Shown: positions 46,481-58,364 of the stretch, in pieces | Layout of the letters: each line of letters opens with the position of its first letter | How positions within the stretch are numbered: position 1 is the first letter of the stretch | Assembly (NCBI GenBank): GCA_021397845.1 | Contig: CM038050.1 | Location: forward strand, 140,739,980 to 140,803,979 | Length of the DNA stretch: 64,000 bases | Source: Areca catechu | Taxonomy: Eukaryota > Streptophyta > Magnoliopsida > Arecales > Arecaceae | Direction: 5' to 3' | Position numbers and translations under genes: made by a program | The notes under the pieces: generated by a model | The model's input: the letters and a program-made list of their open reading frames with translations, nothing else | What the model was told of the DNA's origin: nothing | The model's database searches: none

Positions 46481-46999
46481 AATTTGATGTAGTGGATTCT
46501 ATCTTGGTTAGGCTTAGGCCTTAAAGAAGCTTCATGCTCGCAGAGCCAGACCTTTTAAAGTGATAGAGAGGGTTGGACCAAATGCCTATGTATTAGATTT
46601 GCCTCTAGATTTGGGCATCAGTTCTACCTTCAATATTACAGACTTGGTTGAGTATAGGGAACCGACAGCGATACCTAGTGAGGCCTTCGACCTACTCCTT
46701 CCATTGTGAGTGATCCTAACCCAGAGTGTCCACCAATAAATTAGCTTGAGAGAGGAGAACAGATCGAGTGTATCTTGGACGATCAAGCCATAACGACCCG
46801 GGGCCATGGCTATCAATGCTACCTGGTCCGATGGCAAGGCCGGCCAGAGTCGGATGATTTGTGGATTTCTCGAGAGGACTTGCAACACCTCAAACCAGAC
46901 CTCCTCGAGAGATATGTGCGCCAGCCTGATCTTCACTCGATAAGGTCGAGTTCCTCCCACCCGGGAGAATTGGTGGGGATACCAGAGGCACCAGAATAA
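46481..46999 (+). pseudogene. pol: F integrase tail (GPY/F-like) and chromodomain
   Basis: LHARRARPFKVIERVGPNAY then VLDLPLDLGISSTFNITDLV is the C-terminal integrase module of Ty3/gypsy elements. A shift near 46705 is followed by a good chromodomain, from about 46755 to 46920: IECILDDQ, GHGYQCYLVRWQGRPESDDL, WISREDLQHLKPDLLERYV. The frame runs into the LTR and stops at 46997, as is usual in chromoviruses. Chromodomains direct integration by binding modified chromatin. Confidence 0.88.
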
Positions 47000-48194
47000 G
47001 ACAGAGGCTTCTCAACCCTCCGTGGATCACTTAGTTACATTCAAGTCCATTTGTAATAAAGCTTAGTTCAACTAAGTTATTTTTTTACTTGAGTCCTGTA
47101 CTAGTCAGCTCATGTAGAGCTAGTTTAGTCCAGTCAGCTCAGTTGAGCTAATTTTATTTTTGAATCCTGTCCAAGTACATTAGAAGACTCAAGACCACAT
47201 CATACAAGTGAAGACAAAGTCCAACCAGTTTGAAGACATGGAAGTGAAGCCCAAGTCCAACCCAGCCTGAAGATTTGAAGACCTTAGAGGAGAAATCAGA
47301 AGCCCTGAAGCCCTGGACCGCAGCTGGAAGCAAATTGGGCCAGTCCAGGCCTAAGAGAGGAGCTAGGGCACCACTTGCTTATGGTCACCCCCATTGGCCG
47401 ACCAAGGCAATGAGAGGGAGAGAAATTATAGGGATTTATTCTATCTTTGCTTCCTTATTTTTAGCTAGGGTTTGGGTGGGAATAGAATTCCTAGGTAAAG
47501 TCTATTGTACCCTTACTTGGGGCCCAAGACTAAGAATCTATTTAAAGGACCCTAGTCTCTTGTATGAGAATTAATTTTGATTTATGAAATACTCTTGATT
47601 CTCCAATTGCTGTGTGCCTCCCTGCTGTGTGCATTAAGGGATCTTGTGTAAGCCTGAAGTCCTGCCGAAGTGCTGCCCGAAGAAATCCTAGCCGACCAAC
47701 CTTCTTCCTAGCCTCTTCTTCCAACATGCCCCTTGCTACCTTTTTCTGAAATTTTTCTTGTTTCCCACTTTGTTTCCTTATCCTTGACGGTTGTTTGCAG
47801 GTCCCGAGTTCCTATGAATCCAATGACTTTAGCCGGGCTGCAATCGGACCACCGAGCATTAAGCAAGAATCCGTGGCCTCCGGCTTGATTTCCAGGCAGC
47901 ATCCATCAAGGAATGAGTGATCCCTTCGCTGCGATCTTCACCAGGAACATCAGACATTGCTAGGTACACCCCCTATATTCTCCATAGGTTTATTATAGAT
48001 GAACTGGCCCTAACGAGTTTTCTTAGTCCGGTAATCCCCTTTTACTGCTTTCTTAGGTCCTGATCTGCATGCATAGCTTCTAAATTTATATAGAATTCTC
48101 TACATCTTATTTTGATCTGATATTCAGGATTTAACCACCTCACCCCATATATAAAATACACAAAAAAAATTGCATGCATTTTAGTTCCACATCA
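46971..48194 (+). repeat. F 3' LTR
   Basis: 1224 bp, starting TGGTGGGGAT after GGGAGAAT and ending CCACATCA next to the AATTC duplicate. A TATA-like CTATTTAAAG is at 47537-47546. Its start and end resemble the E LTR but the middle does not. Confidence 0.82.
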
Positions 48195-48199
48195 AATTC

Positions 48200-49075
48200 A
48201 TTAGACAAGTATTCTCCTTCTTGATCAGATCGAAGGACTTTAATACTATCCCAGTTTGTTTCTCGACCTCACTTTGATACTCTTTGAATTTATCAAAGGC
48301 TTCAAACTTGTGCTTCATGAGATACACATATCTGAACATTGATAATCATCAATAAAACTGATGAAATAGTGTATCCTCCTATGGCCTGAGTTGTCATAGG
48401 ACCACACACATCTGTGTGTACTACACCTAACAACTCAGTCACCCTATCTCCATGTCTAGTGAATGGAGATTTGGCCATCTTACCCATGAAACAGGACTCA
48501 TAAGTTTCTAATGATTCATGATCAAAAGATTCAAAGAAATTTTCTTTGTTCAACTTGTTTATCCTAGACTCACTAATATGACCTAAATGGCAATGCCAGA
48601 GATATGTGACATTTATATCATCTCTCTTTCTCTTCTTATTTCCAACAAGCATAACTTCATCATTAAGTGATAGAATCAAAAGACCATTAACAAATGTACC
48701 ACAACCAAAGAACTTCTTTGAAAAGAAGATCAAGCACCCATGGCTTGAAATATTTATTTCATTACCTTGTTTCAACAACAAAGGTACAAAAATAATATTT
48801 TTTATAATGTTAGGTACATAATAACAATCTTTCAATTCAGGAATATTGCCCGATGGCAATAACATCAGATAGATGCCAACAGATTCAGCATAAATGGATT
48901 CACCACTTGCACTGAACAACTTGAAGGCACCCTTCTTCAAGCTTCTACATCTCTGTAACCCCTGCAATGACTTGCATATATGAGAACCACATGCGGTATC
49001 TATTATCCATGAATCAAAAGCTAAAGAACTCAATGATAAGTTTGTTTGTATCATGTACAAACCTTTGGATGCACC
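48200..49075 (-). pseudogene. pol: C3 pol, protease and integrase N-terminal part
   Basis: A 252-codon frame (49060-48302) has protease D-T-A at 49000-48992 (WIIDTACGSHICKSLQGLQR), LKDCYYVPNIIKNIIFVPLL, and the pre-integrase WHCHLGHISESRINKL. The first integrase Asp is in VVHTDVCGPMTTQA (near 48408). The second is kept in LRSDQEGEYL just before F (48225-48200), in another frame. This is the best-preserved protease-integrase of the C family here. Confidence 0.92.
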
Positions 49076-49882
49076 ACTAGCATCCTGCTTCTGACTTGCA
49101 AGTTATAACTTGAGAATTTTCTTCTAGTGGCCTTACTTTCCACAGTGATAGTAGGTTCCACCAGCAGAGGGCTTCCTTGACTTCTCCCTTTCCTAGAAGC
49201 TAATCTTAGGGTTCCTTTTCCTCTTTGAACCCTTATTCATTGCATGCTTCTTCTTTCCATCAACTAAAAGAAGCTGAGCCTTATCACCTTTAAAGTGGCT
49301 CTCTGCTATTTTAAGCATATTCAACAGCTTAGGCATTGATAAATTCAGTTTGTTCATGTGATAATTCATGACAAAATATGAGAAGGAATCCGAGAGTGAC
49401 TGTAGGATCAAGTCATGATTCGGTTCTCTGTCCATTACAAACCCTAATTGACTTAATCGAGTGATCAAGTCAATAATTTTAAGCACATGAGCCTGGATGG
49501 AAGAACCCTCACTCATTCAATCTTAGAACAACTACTTCAATATTTTATATTGAGCAGTCTGACTATGCTCTCCATATAGCTGCTTAAGATTGAGCAATGT
49601 GGATTGAGCTTCAATTTCCTCATGTTGCCTCTATAACTCATTACTCATTGAGACCAACATGATGCACTTGACAGTCATGATATCATTCTGCCACATTTTA
49701 TATGTGGCCCTTTCCTCCTCAGTTGCATCCTCTCCTACCAAAAGTCGGTCAGGAGAATCGAGGATATAGGCAATTTTCTTCTAAGCTAATACAATTCTTA
49801 GGTTCCTCAACCAATCCACATAATTTGGACCGGTCAACTTATTGGCATCCAAGATACCCCGTAGTGAAAGAGTAGAAGCCAT
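49076..49882 (-). pseudogene. gag: C3 gag (decayed)
   Basis: Starts MASTLSLRGILDANKLTGPN at 49882. It is open in one frame apart from a few stops. The 107-codon piece 49516-49193 covers VLKIIDLITRLSQLGFVMDR, MNYHMNKLNLSMPKLLNMLK and a basic tail. The zinc knuckle near 49150 is damaged (YYHCGK, stop, GH, stop). The knuckle region joins the pol frame at about 49075. Confidence 0.9.
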
Positions 49883-51057
49883 AATGTAAAATCTACATTA
49901 AATAAAGAACAGCTATAAGCAGATCACTCATGATGATATTCATAATTAGATAAGGCTTTTGCATCTAATTGTGTCTCCCACTATTTTCTACAAATACCAT
50001 AACCCTCTCCTATGGTAAACGAGAAACCATTATCCAGTTTCTTTAATGGGGTTGAGATCCCAATTCTTTATAAATACCTTGTGTGTACACAACAAACACT
50101 TATAAGTTCAAGAAGAGGAAATGACCCTTTCCAATTGCATCCCTAGCAATTCTCAACATAACTTTTGCCTCTAAGATACTTATAGCCTTGTGTATGACAA
50201 CAAACCATAATGTCCTAGTTTTGTCGAACCCTTCATTTCTATATAGCCATGATTGAATAATGTTGCCCTTATGTGTACACAGCAAAGCAACATTATCAGT
50301 CATGCTATAAAGCACTAAGTGCACCAAGATAAATTTATACCAAACGCTAGAGCAGGCCTTGTGTTACACAACAAAACTACTATAGTGTTGACATAAATTT
50401 GGCTTAGCATGAAGGAAGGCAATTGTAGTGTGCTTAATCAATTAACATTTCCAACTTAAGGTTTAGATATGACCAAATTGGCCAGGTAAGTGAAAGAGAT
50501 GAGGGGGTCCCTCGTTGCTTTCCTTAAACACCAAATAAATTAGCCAGGTCATACAACAAAACCAATAAAAATCTCATTCCCTTTACCTTCCCAGAACCAG
50601 TTGCCTAGACACCAATTAGCTGATAAAGCCCTAATTGGATTTGCATCATGATTAACTTACACTATGACTAAATATAATTTTATGAGGGCATTGATGGTCT
50701 CATAACACATCCAAATTAATTATGTCAGTGTGACATTCATTCTAGCTATCAAGCATATTAATCCTAATATGCATAACATAAGCATGATTAAAACAACATT
50801 CCGTTCACCTCACTTGTTTATAGGATAAGGATACATCGGCACCACTACATGCCATAGGAGACCCCATTGATTGGGAAGAAAGGGACTTTAAATCTTAATT
50901 GGCTTCTATGACCGAACAGCCATGGTGACTAACCCCATCCAAAGTAGTTACTAGGATATATCATATCACATGTATATAATATGAACTAATCATGCATTAA
51001 TTCATAACAAAACAAGCAATCAAAACTATTGAGACTATTAATTGCATGCATCAAGGT
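49883..51057 (-). other. C3 leader
   Basis: Untranslated, collinear with C2 37846-38957. The block shared with D is at about 50490-50620. No coding sequence. Confidence 0.75.
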
Positions 51058-51070
51058 GGCTCTGATACCA
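51058..51070 (-). other. C3 primer binding site
   Basis: Minus-strand TGGTATCAGAGCC, a perfect initiator-Met complement, one base from the LTR end. Confidence 0.9.
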
Positions 51071-51071
51071 C

Positions 51072-53085
51072 TATTGGGTTCTTTGGGATAGGCGCAGTGG
51101 AAAATCAAGTTTTAAGTTTTCATTTTTAAAACCATAACCGGCTGGAACCCTAAACGCTTGGACACTTGATCATGACAATCAAAAAATCTAAATTTTAGGG
51201 CTATAGAAGAATACCTAGAATGCTATATCTTTATTTTCATGACGCACACAAGTGCATGCCCTCAAAAGCTGATCCACACAGGAACTGAACCAAGGAACCA
51301 CTTCTATAATAGTTATTGTTTGACTGTGACTCCTTTTGGTAGCCTTCTGGACATTCTTTCTTACTGGACTCCTTACCCTCCTGTAGGGTACTCTAAGCCT
51401 CTCTATAGCCTCTCTCAGATCTTAAAAACCCCTTCTGTTTTTTCTAGGCTCTTATCTTAAATGACTAGCCTTGTCTTGAAAGAATAAGCATTGTCTTAAA
51501 AAAGACAAACCTTATCTTAAAGGGGATGGGGAGAAAATAGCATGTTAGAGTATTCGGATGAAAAAGAGTACTTTAGCATCAAATCACTGATGCCTATTTA
51601 TAGAGGGGAATGGGGTGCCTAATATGTCCATTCATCAGCCATTTGAAAAGACTCTTTAATCACAAAGAGTATAATAATGGAAAGACATATCATGATAACA
51701 CCCATTCATGCACCAAGAGACATATAAGTGTCTCTTGTTTTTCCAGCCAATTTTTCCTTCTGCCATATGGAATTAACTAGTTGTAGGAAATCCAACGAGC
51801 ATGAAATGTGAAAGGAAGCATCAAAGAAAATTAAGAGACTTAAAGTAGAAGGACTCTACCTTTCAGATTGGGGCCAACAATGAAGGGACACATCCCTTCA
51901 TTGTGTGCATTCCAATTTCACACCAATTACCACTTATTAACCAGTCAAACCATATCAAAGGGGCATGAAGAAAAGGTAGGAGTCCTTGGAATTAACATGG
52001 GATTTGTGATTGATCTATAGAAGGACTCTTGGTCTTTTTGCATGCACATAATATGCGTGAAAGCATTATGGCACCAAGAGTCCATGCCAACATAGAATCT
52101 TTCATAAATCCAAGATAAGTCCCAATAAAATCTAGATAAATACTGGATTAGGCTGCCCCACTTAAGATACTAACCAAAATAAATTTCACTTAAATATTTA
52201 TCCAAATAATAAGCAAACAAATCCAATCCAATTGGGGTTAGGAGTTAAGCTAGCCAACATATGCTAGTACGTTAATTAGCTAGCCAATTAGGATCCCATG
52301 ACCCTAATAAAAATATAATTAACTTCTTGGCCAATTCTCTAATGTGTGTGACCTTTTGGGCTCCACATCTAGCCAGCAGTCAGTCTATGCCCAAGCAATT
52401 TGATCCAATAGAAATCAATTTGACCTAATTAGGTCAAATTGAGCTGACCTAAGTTGCCAATTCGGACCAGCTTCCGAAATGAGTCATAAAACCAATAAAT
52501 TTGATTCATGAAAAATCCACAAGATATGATTGATGTCTTGCAATATGTCATGCCTACCTGAAACATGAAGAATTGATTGAAATTACCAAAAAAACTTTTA
52601 GTGGAAAGTTACGTGCAATTCAATCCTTCGATCTCCCTTATCTCGATTAAGTGATGGGCATGGATAAATGTCAAACCCTAGCACTTATCCTTTCGAATAT
52701 CAATTTGATAATGAATACTCGACCGATGAAAGATTAGAACATCCTTATATTAGTATCCCTACATAAGTGGCTATGACACCACCTCCCTCCCTTTGAGTAC
52801 ATAGGATGTGCTAGTCTTTCCAGAAATATCGATCCCGAATCGATAATCAATGACAAGGGATATTTTAGATTAGGGTTTATAGAAACTTAGGTCTCATTGT
52901 TATGATCTCTATCATAATCCTAATTATATTGCCCTAACCTATGGGACTCATCATAATCTTAGATAAGATACATCAGTATGATGAATTAACAGATGAATTT
53001 ATTGATAAATAATAGCATACATGAGTTAGAAGTAGAAGATATAGAAAATGACCTTGTAAAGATTGGGTTTTAGGCTTATTCTTCA
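51072..53085 (-). repeat. C3 5' LTR
   Basis: 2014 bp, shorter than its partner because a segment matching about 41345-41690 is missing near 52738. It keeps hairpin 2 (51878-51903), which the 3' LTR has lost. TATA-like TTTATAAATA (minus strand) near 51595. Confidence 0.88.
51878..51903. repeat. LTR hairpin 2 (C3 5' LTR)
   Basis: Perfect 11-bp arms CAATGAAGGGA and TCCCTTCATTG around loop CACA. Same place as 22271-22300 in the solo LTR, with different paired bases. Confidence 0.7.
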
Positions 53086-54293
53086 AATACAAGTCATATA
53101 TTACTAGTTGAAGCATCATGCTGGTTTTGAGCATCAAAGTTCGCGTGTACATGATACAAACAACTTGTCATTGTGTACTTCAGCGTTCTGATTCATGGGT
53201 ATTGTGTATCACACGTGGATCTCATATATGCAAATCTTTGCATGGACTTCATAAAATTAAAAGCTTGAGAAAGGTGACTTTGAGCTTTATGGTGCGAGTG
53301 GTGATACCATTCAATCAGAAGTTCTGGGCACCTATCTATTATTATCCTTCTAGCAAAATTTTAGAACTAAAAGATTGTTACTATGTTCCAAATGTTATCA
53401 GAAATATTATTTCTGCATCCTTGTTGTTACAACCAGGTTTTGAAATTAATATAAAAAGTAATGGATGCTCTATTTCTCATTCTATTGAATTTTTTGGAAC
53501 TGGTTTATTTGTTAATGATATTTTAGTTCTTTCACTTAATTTTAAAGTTTTACTTGTTGAAAACAAGAAAAGAAAGAGAGAAGATGTTAATGTCACTTTT
53601 CTCTCGCATTATCAATTAGGTCATATTAGTGTATCAAGGATAAACAAGTTATACAAAGATAAATTCTTTGATACTTATGATTATCATTCATTAAAAATTT
53701 GTAAATCCTATCTCATGGATAAAATGACAAAATCTCCATTTACTGGCCATGGAGATAGGGCAGCTAAGTTATTAAGATTAATACATACAGATATATGTGG
53801 ATCCATGTCAACTCAAGCCAGAGGAGGATACTCTTATTTCATCACCTTCATTGATGATTTATCAAGATTTGGATATATGTATTTTATGAAACATAAATTT
53901 AAAGCCTTTGATAAATGTAAAGAGTATCAAAGTATGGTTGAGAAATAAAATGAAAAAAATATTAAAATACTTCAGTTAGATCAGGGAGGAGATTACTTAT
54001 CTAGTGAGTTTCTTGATCATCTTAAGGATAAAGGCATTCTCTCATAATAAACACCTCCATATACACCATAATTAAATGGTATAGAAGAAAGGAGGGATCA
54101 TACCTTGTTAGACATTGTAAGGTGCATGATGAGCTTCACTTATATTCTAGTACCCTTCTAGGGTTATGCTCTAGAGATAGCTGCTTATATGCTAAATGGA
54201 GTACCATCAAAATCAGTAACTAGTACTCCATATGAATTATGGAAAGGCAAAAGATCAAGTCTAAAATATCTTAAGATTTGGGGTTGTCCAGCA
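53086..54293 (+). pseudogene. pol: C2 pol, protease and integrase (decayed, cut)
   Basis: Frame 53118-53948 has SRVLCITRG-like remains of the protease motif (the catalytic D-T-A is lost), LKDCYYVPNVIRNIISASLL and LGHISVSRINKLYKDKFF. Integrase has the first Asp in LIHTDICGSM (near 53790), the second in LQLDQGGDYL (near 53978) and Glu in IEERRDHTLL (near 54085), so all three are present despite stops at 53946 and 54046. It ends at WGCPA, directly at the C4 LTR. Confidence 0.9.
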
Positions 54294-55704
54294 TGAAGGA
54301 ATTGTATTCTAAAAGCCAATCTTTATATGAAATTTTTATAATCTTCCAACTCATGTATGATATTATTTATTAATAAAAGGCAATTATTAATTCATCATAC
54401 TGCTACATCTTATCAAGATTATAATGAATCCCATAGGCTAGGATAATGGAATTAGGGTTATGATAGAGATCATAACAGTAAGATCTAAGTTCATATAAAC
54501 CATAATCTAAAATGTTCCTAGTTATTGAATCATTGATTCAAGGATTGATGTTTACGAAAAGACTAGCACATCCTATATATGCTCGATAGAAAGAGTGGTT
54601 GGTCTCATAGCTACTTGTGTAGGGACACTATACAAGGATGTGGGTGCTCATTAGGGTATGATTTTACTGAACTGATCTACCTTGAGAACATTTTATGGAG
54701 GTCTTATAACTTGTCAAAAGATGGTTCCATAGTAGGAGTTGTGCAAGTGATCCTTAGACCTGAGATCACCATGATTCCTTATGCACATAAAGCCATGTTT
54801 GGTTCATGCTCATTCATGACAAAGAGTCATGTATGGGGTGTTATAAGATATGGTGGATTGTGCATGAAGGATGTGAGAGGATCAATAAGGAATCGATCAC
54901 TCTTAGTAAGACGAGGACTTATCCCATGTAATCTCTTCGATTATTGACTCAGGAAGTCTTTGGTCAAAGCAGGATGAGATTAGTAAGATTTCTAATCTTC
55001 ATCGATCAAGTCTTCATTATCGAATTAAGATTCAAAAGGATTAAGTGCTAGGTTTGACAATTCTCCATACCCATCACTTATTCAGGATAAAGGGAGATCG
55101 AAGGATTGAATTGCCCGGTAAATTTCTTTTGAATGGTATTTTAGTAGTTTATATAAAATTCATCATCTTTCGAGTAGGAATGACACATTTCTAGATGTCA
55201 ATCATGTCTTGTAGGTTTTAATAACTCAAATTGGTTGGATTCGTGAGTCAAATTGATAATTGGTTTGAATTGGCTAACTTAGGTCAGCTTGATTTAACCT
55301 TATTAGGTCAATCAGTTTAGATTAGATCGAAAAAGCTTAGAACTAGACCTATTGCTGGCTAGATATGGAGGCCAAAGGGTCACACATATTAGGAAATTAG
55401 ACAAGGAAGTCAATTGGATTATAGTTAGGGTCATTGGATCCTAATAGGCTAGCAAATTTGCATATTAGCATATGCATGCAAGCCCAACACCTAACCCAAT
55501 TCGATTAGGTCAGTTAGCTTTATGTTTAGGCTAACCAATTTTAGTGGAACCTAGATTATGTTGAGTCCTAATTGGGGAAGCAATTATTTAAATTAATCTA
55601 GATTTTATTAGACTTATCCTTGGATTATGGAAGAGTCCAAGTTAGGTTGAACTCTTGGAACCATATTGGCGATTGCCAAAATTAAGGGGCACAGAAAAAC
55701 CAAG
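54294..55704 (+). repeat. C4 5' LTR, part 1
   Basis: Starts TGAAGGAATTGTATTC, as other C-family LTRs do, and is interrupted at CCAAG (55700-55704) by E. Confidence 0.88.
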
Positions 55705-57267
55705 TGGTGGGGGCACCAAGATCAGACATGGATTACTGGGCCTTATTTTGTTTACCTAGCCATGTGTCAAATTTTGTAATCAACTAGAATTGAGTCATGT
55801 AATAGTTGAGGTTAGTTGATTTGTCTCAACCCTCAACCTAGTCAGTATTTTGAGTCCTGTATATCAATTATGAGTCCATTATGAGCCTAATTTTTATACA
55901 AGAGAGGAGGTCACCCTATTTTAGAGTTCCACCAGGCTACATCCAAGAGTCAAAGGCTGCTACAATAGCCCATTAGATTTTGTGTGACAACCCAGGATCC
56001 AAGATGCTTCCAGAAACCCTGATTCTTTCCAGATGTCCTCCAGATGCCCAGATTACTCCCCAGATGCTAGAGCATATTCCTAAACTAGGGAATCTATGAT
56101 TTCAGAGGTCCACCTGCATCCCAGCCTAAAGAAATCAAGCCCAGGTGCCAAGCCCAAGCCCTTAAGAAGCAAGATTTTAGGGAATATTCCGGCTACTAGG
56201 CTACCAGGCCACCCCAGCTTCCAAAGGCCCAAACCCATGCACCCAAGCCCCTTGGGGCCGGCCCCTTGCTGCTCCTAGAGGCCCAACATGCCCCCCTATG
56301 CATCCTTGAAGTGTTGACCACGTCCAAAGAGGTTTGACAAAGTCTAAGTTGAAGAGAAGAAGGAGAAGACCAAGTTTGTTCCTAACCTAGTTGGGATTTT
56401 TAATCCTTTTAACATTGTAATTCTAACCTAGGTAGGAAAGGACTTGTATTCCAATTTGGAAGAGGACTTATAACCCAAGTGTAACCATGGTTAGTTAAGG
56501 CATGGGAACTCTATAAATACCCCACCCCTCCTCCTCTTGTAAGCATCTTTTTTCTTATGAATACAAATTGCTGAAATTTTGAGTTATTGCCTTGTGTTGG
56601 TGTATTGTTTGATTTTTGGTTTGTGTTCTTGTGCTCGGATGAATTCCTTGCTATCCTACCATCCTTACACACCGTAAATCACTGCCATACAAGCCTTCAC
56701 ACATCCAAGGAGGAGTTCCCTAGGTCACCAAGCAAGGAGATCTTCAACAAGCTTCAAACATCCCAGCTTCTAATCCCTAACCTGATTTCTTCTAAGCCTA
56801 GTTTCCTTTCTTTTTTTACATGCTGTTTTGATTGACCCTTGACATTTTGCAAGATCCCCAAGATGATTCTCCTACCCTAAGGCCTTCTTTGCTGCCCAGA
56901 CCATCCAGATTCGCCATCAGATTCAAGGGAAACAAGGCTTCTTCTTCTAAGCTCCGATCAGAGTTGGAGTGATCTCTTATGCTTCTGAATTTCAATCTCT
57001 GACTGGTAAGAAACCTTCCCTTCTATTATCTGATTTTGATGAAGATAAACTTTCCTAACCAGGAGTTTCTCAACTCTTGAGTCCTGGATATTTCATTAGT
57101 TTGCGTGAGTTTGCTTGCGATCCGATGATTCTTTGCACTACTAGTCTTTCCGCTAGTTCTTGCTTTATTTTGGGAATCTTGCCTACAAATAAAATTATAA
57201 AATCACAAAAAAAATTATTTTACTGTTTTTCATGCATGTTTAGTAGTCTTAGAGTTTCCCCACATCA
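55705..57267 (+). repeat. E 5' LTR
   Basis: 1563 bp, TGGTGGGGGCAC to CCCCACATCA. TATA box CTATAAATAC at 56511-56520. Open frames inside it (for example 56096-56278) are not conserved enough to call. Confidence 0.93.
56511..56520 (+). promoter_or_regulatory. E LTR TATA box
   Basis: CTATAAATAC in the 5' LTR; the 3' copy is TTATAAATTC at 61631-61640. It precedes the C-rich start of R. Confidence 0.7.
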
Positions 57268-57270
57268 GTT

Positions 57271-57282
57271 TGGTATCAGAGC
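57271..57282 (+). other. E primer binding site
   Basis: TGGTATCAGAGC, three bases after the LTR, complementary to initiator-Met tRNA as in chromoviruses. Confidence 0.92.
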
Positions 57283-58364
57283 AGGTTTAGCATAGTTTTT
57301 ATCTGCTTTTCATTCACAAACCCTAATTTCAGCATCCTGTCCACTACATTAGGTGTCTAGGTTTCATCTAATTTCGGCATCATAAACATTTTATTTTTTT
57401 GTAAAATTTGTACTTCATGTCTACTGTTCTATATTAGTAATTATAAGAATTTTTAATTATTTTTACTGAAACCCTAAATTCTAAAATTTGGTATAATATG
57501 AACCTTAATAGATTCTGATAATTTCTGTAGTAGTCCAGAAAATCCTAGGTTTGCATCATCATATGATTTTGTTCTACATAAAATTTGGTAGGCATAACAT
57601 CACCGTCCATCCTATGTTCCAAATATTTTTGGTTTTTGTATGCATCGGGATCTTTGTCAAACTTTGCAACAATTGAAACCTTAATTCTCCGATTTCTGCT
57701 ACATTCTTCATCTTGACTCAACCAAACCTAATCAACTACCAAACCCCCAATCCCAAGCCAAACATTGTTTGATAACTCCAGTTAACTTAAACCTAACTTG
57801 ACACATTATAAATCATTAAATAAAAAAATTATTTTTTGATTGTTTTAGATTGCATCAGGGCCATCGATTGCCATCATTCTTAATCTAATCTTAAGGGCAA
57901 CTCTTATCTCAGATCAGGGTAGGATTTCATCACCTGTCCTGGGCCCAAAACCATCATCATCATACTAACTTAAGCCTAATTAAAATCAATTAGACCTAAT
58001 TTGCCCTAGTGGGCTAGGAGACATCAACAGGTCGGGTCCGAGCTATGTGGGCCAACTAATTAACCTTTTAGCTATTACTGAAAGCTGGTGTTTAAGGCTG
58101 GGGGTCCAGAGTCAAACAACCTAAGTGGTATTATGGTTTTTAATTGGATCCCTGTGAAAGCAAGGGGGACTAGCTATTGGGTTAGGTGTAAGTTGAGCTG
58201 ACCCACCCAGTTTCTGGCTCTAGGTCTAGAAAACCCTACATTATACTAGCCTTTTCTTTCTCTATTGCATGCTTGGTTGCATCATTTCATTTTGATTGTT
58301 TGATTCGTTGCATGACCACTAGATTAGGAACCCAATACCAGTAGACTTAATCCAACCCAACAGT
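57283..58364 (+). other. E leader
   Basis: About 1.1 kb without a convincing frame or motif. I see nothing else in it. Confidence 0.6.

Larger units (their letters stand above)
44304..48194 (+). mobile_element. F: chimeric non-autonomous chromovirus-related element in C3
   Basis: 3891 bp, flanked by AATTC at 44299-44303 and 48195-48199; joining the flanks restores C3 integrase. The ends are TGATG...CATCA. Contents: a 290-bp 5' segment, an antisense host-gene fragment, gag repeats and partial capsid, an acidic linker, integrase tail, chromodomain and an LTR of about 1.2 kb. No protease, reverse transcriptase, RNase H or integrase core. The 5' end resembles only the first 35 bp or so of an LTR, and no primer site is present. 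Confidence 0.85.
39728..53085 (-). mobile_element. C3: inverted copia element inserted in C2 gag
   Basis: LTRs 39728-42033 (3') and 51072-53085 (5'), same family as C1 and C2. The left flank ACTGC (39723-39727) and the right flank AATAC (53086-53090) are a possible degraded duplicate. C2 continues with AAGTCATAT after it, as in C1. F splits its integrase. It is better preserved than C1 or C2. Confidence 0.88.
37832..54293 (+). mobile_element. C2: copia element interior, split by C3 and cut by C4
   Basis: Primer site and leader (37833-38957), gag (38958-39727), then a gap of 13.4 kb occupied by C3, then protease-integrase (53086-54293). The two halves meet inside the zinc knuckle region. The rest of pol is absent from the window because the C4 LTR starts at 54294. 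Confidence 0.85.

Noticed and set aside
47275..47574. 99-codon frame in the F LTR
   Set aside because: Lies across U3 and the TATA-like box, has no domain and no counterpart in E.
56096..56278. Small Pro-rich frames in both E LTRs (also 61217-61429)
   Set aside because: They cover U3 upstream of the TATA box, and the frames differ between the two LTRs.
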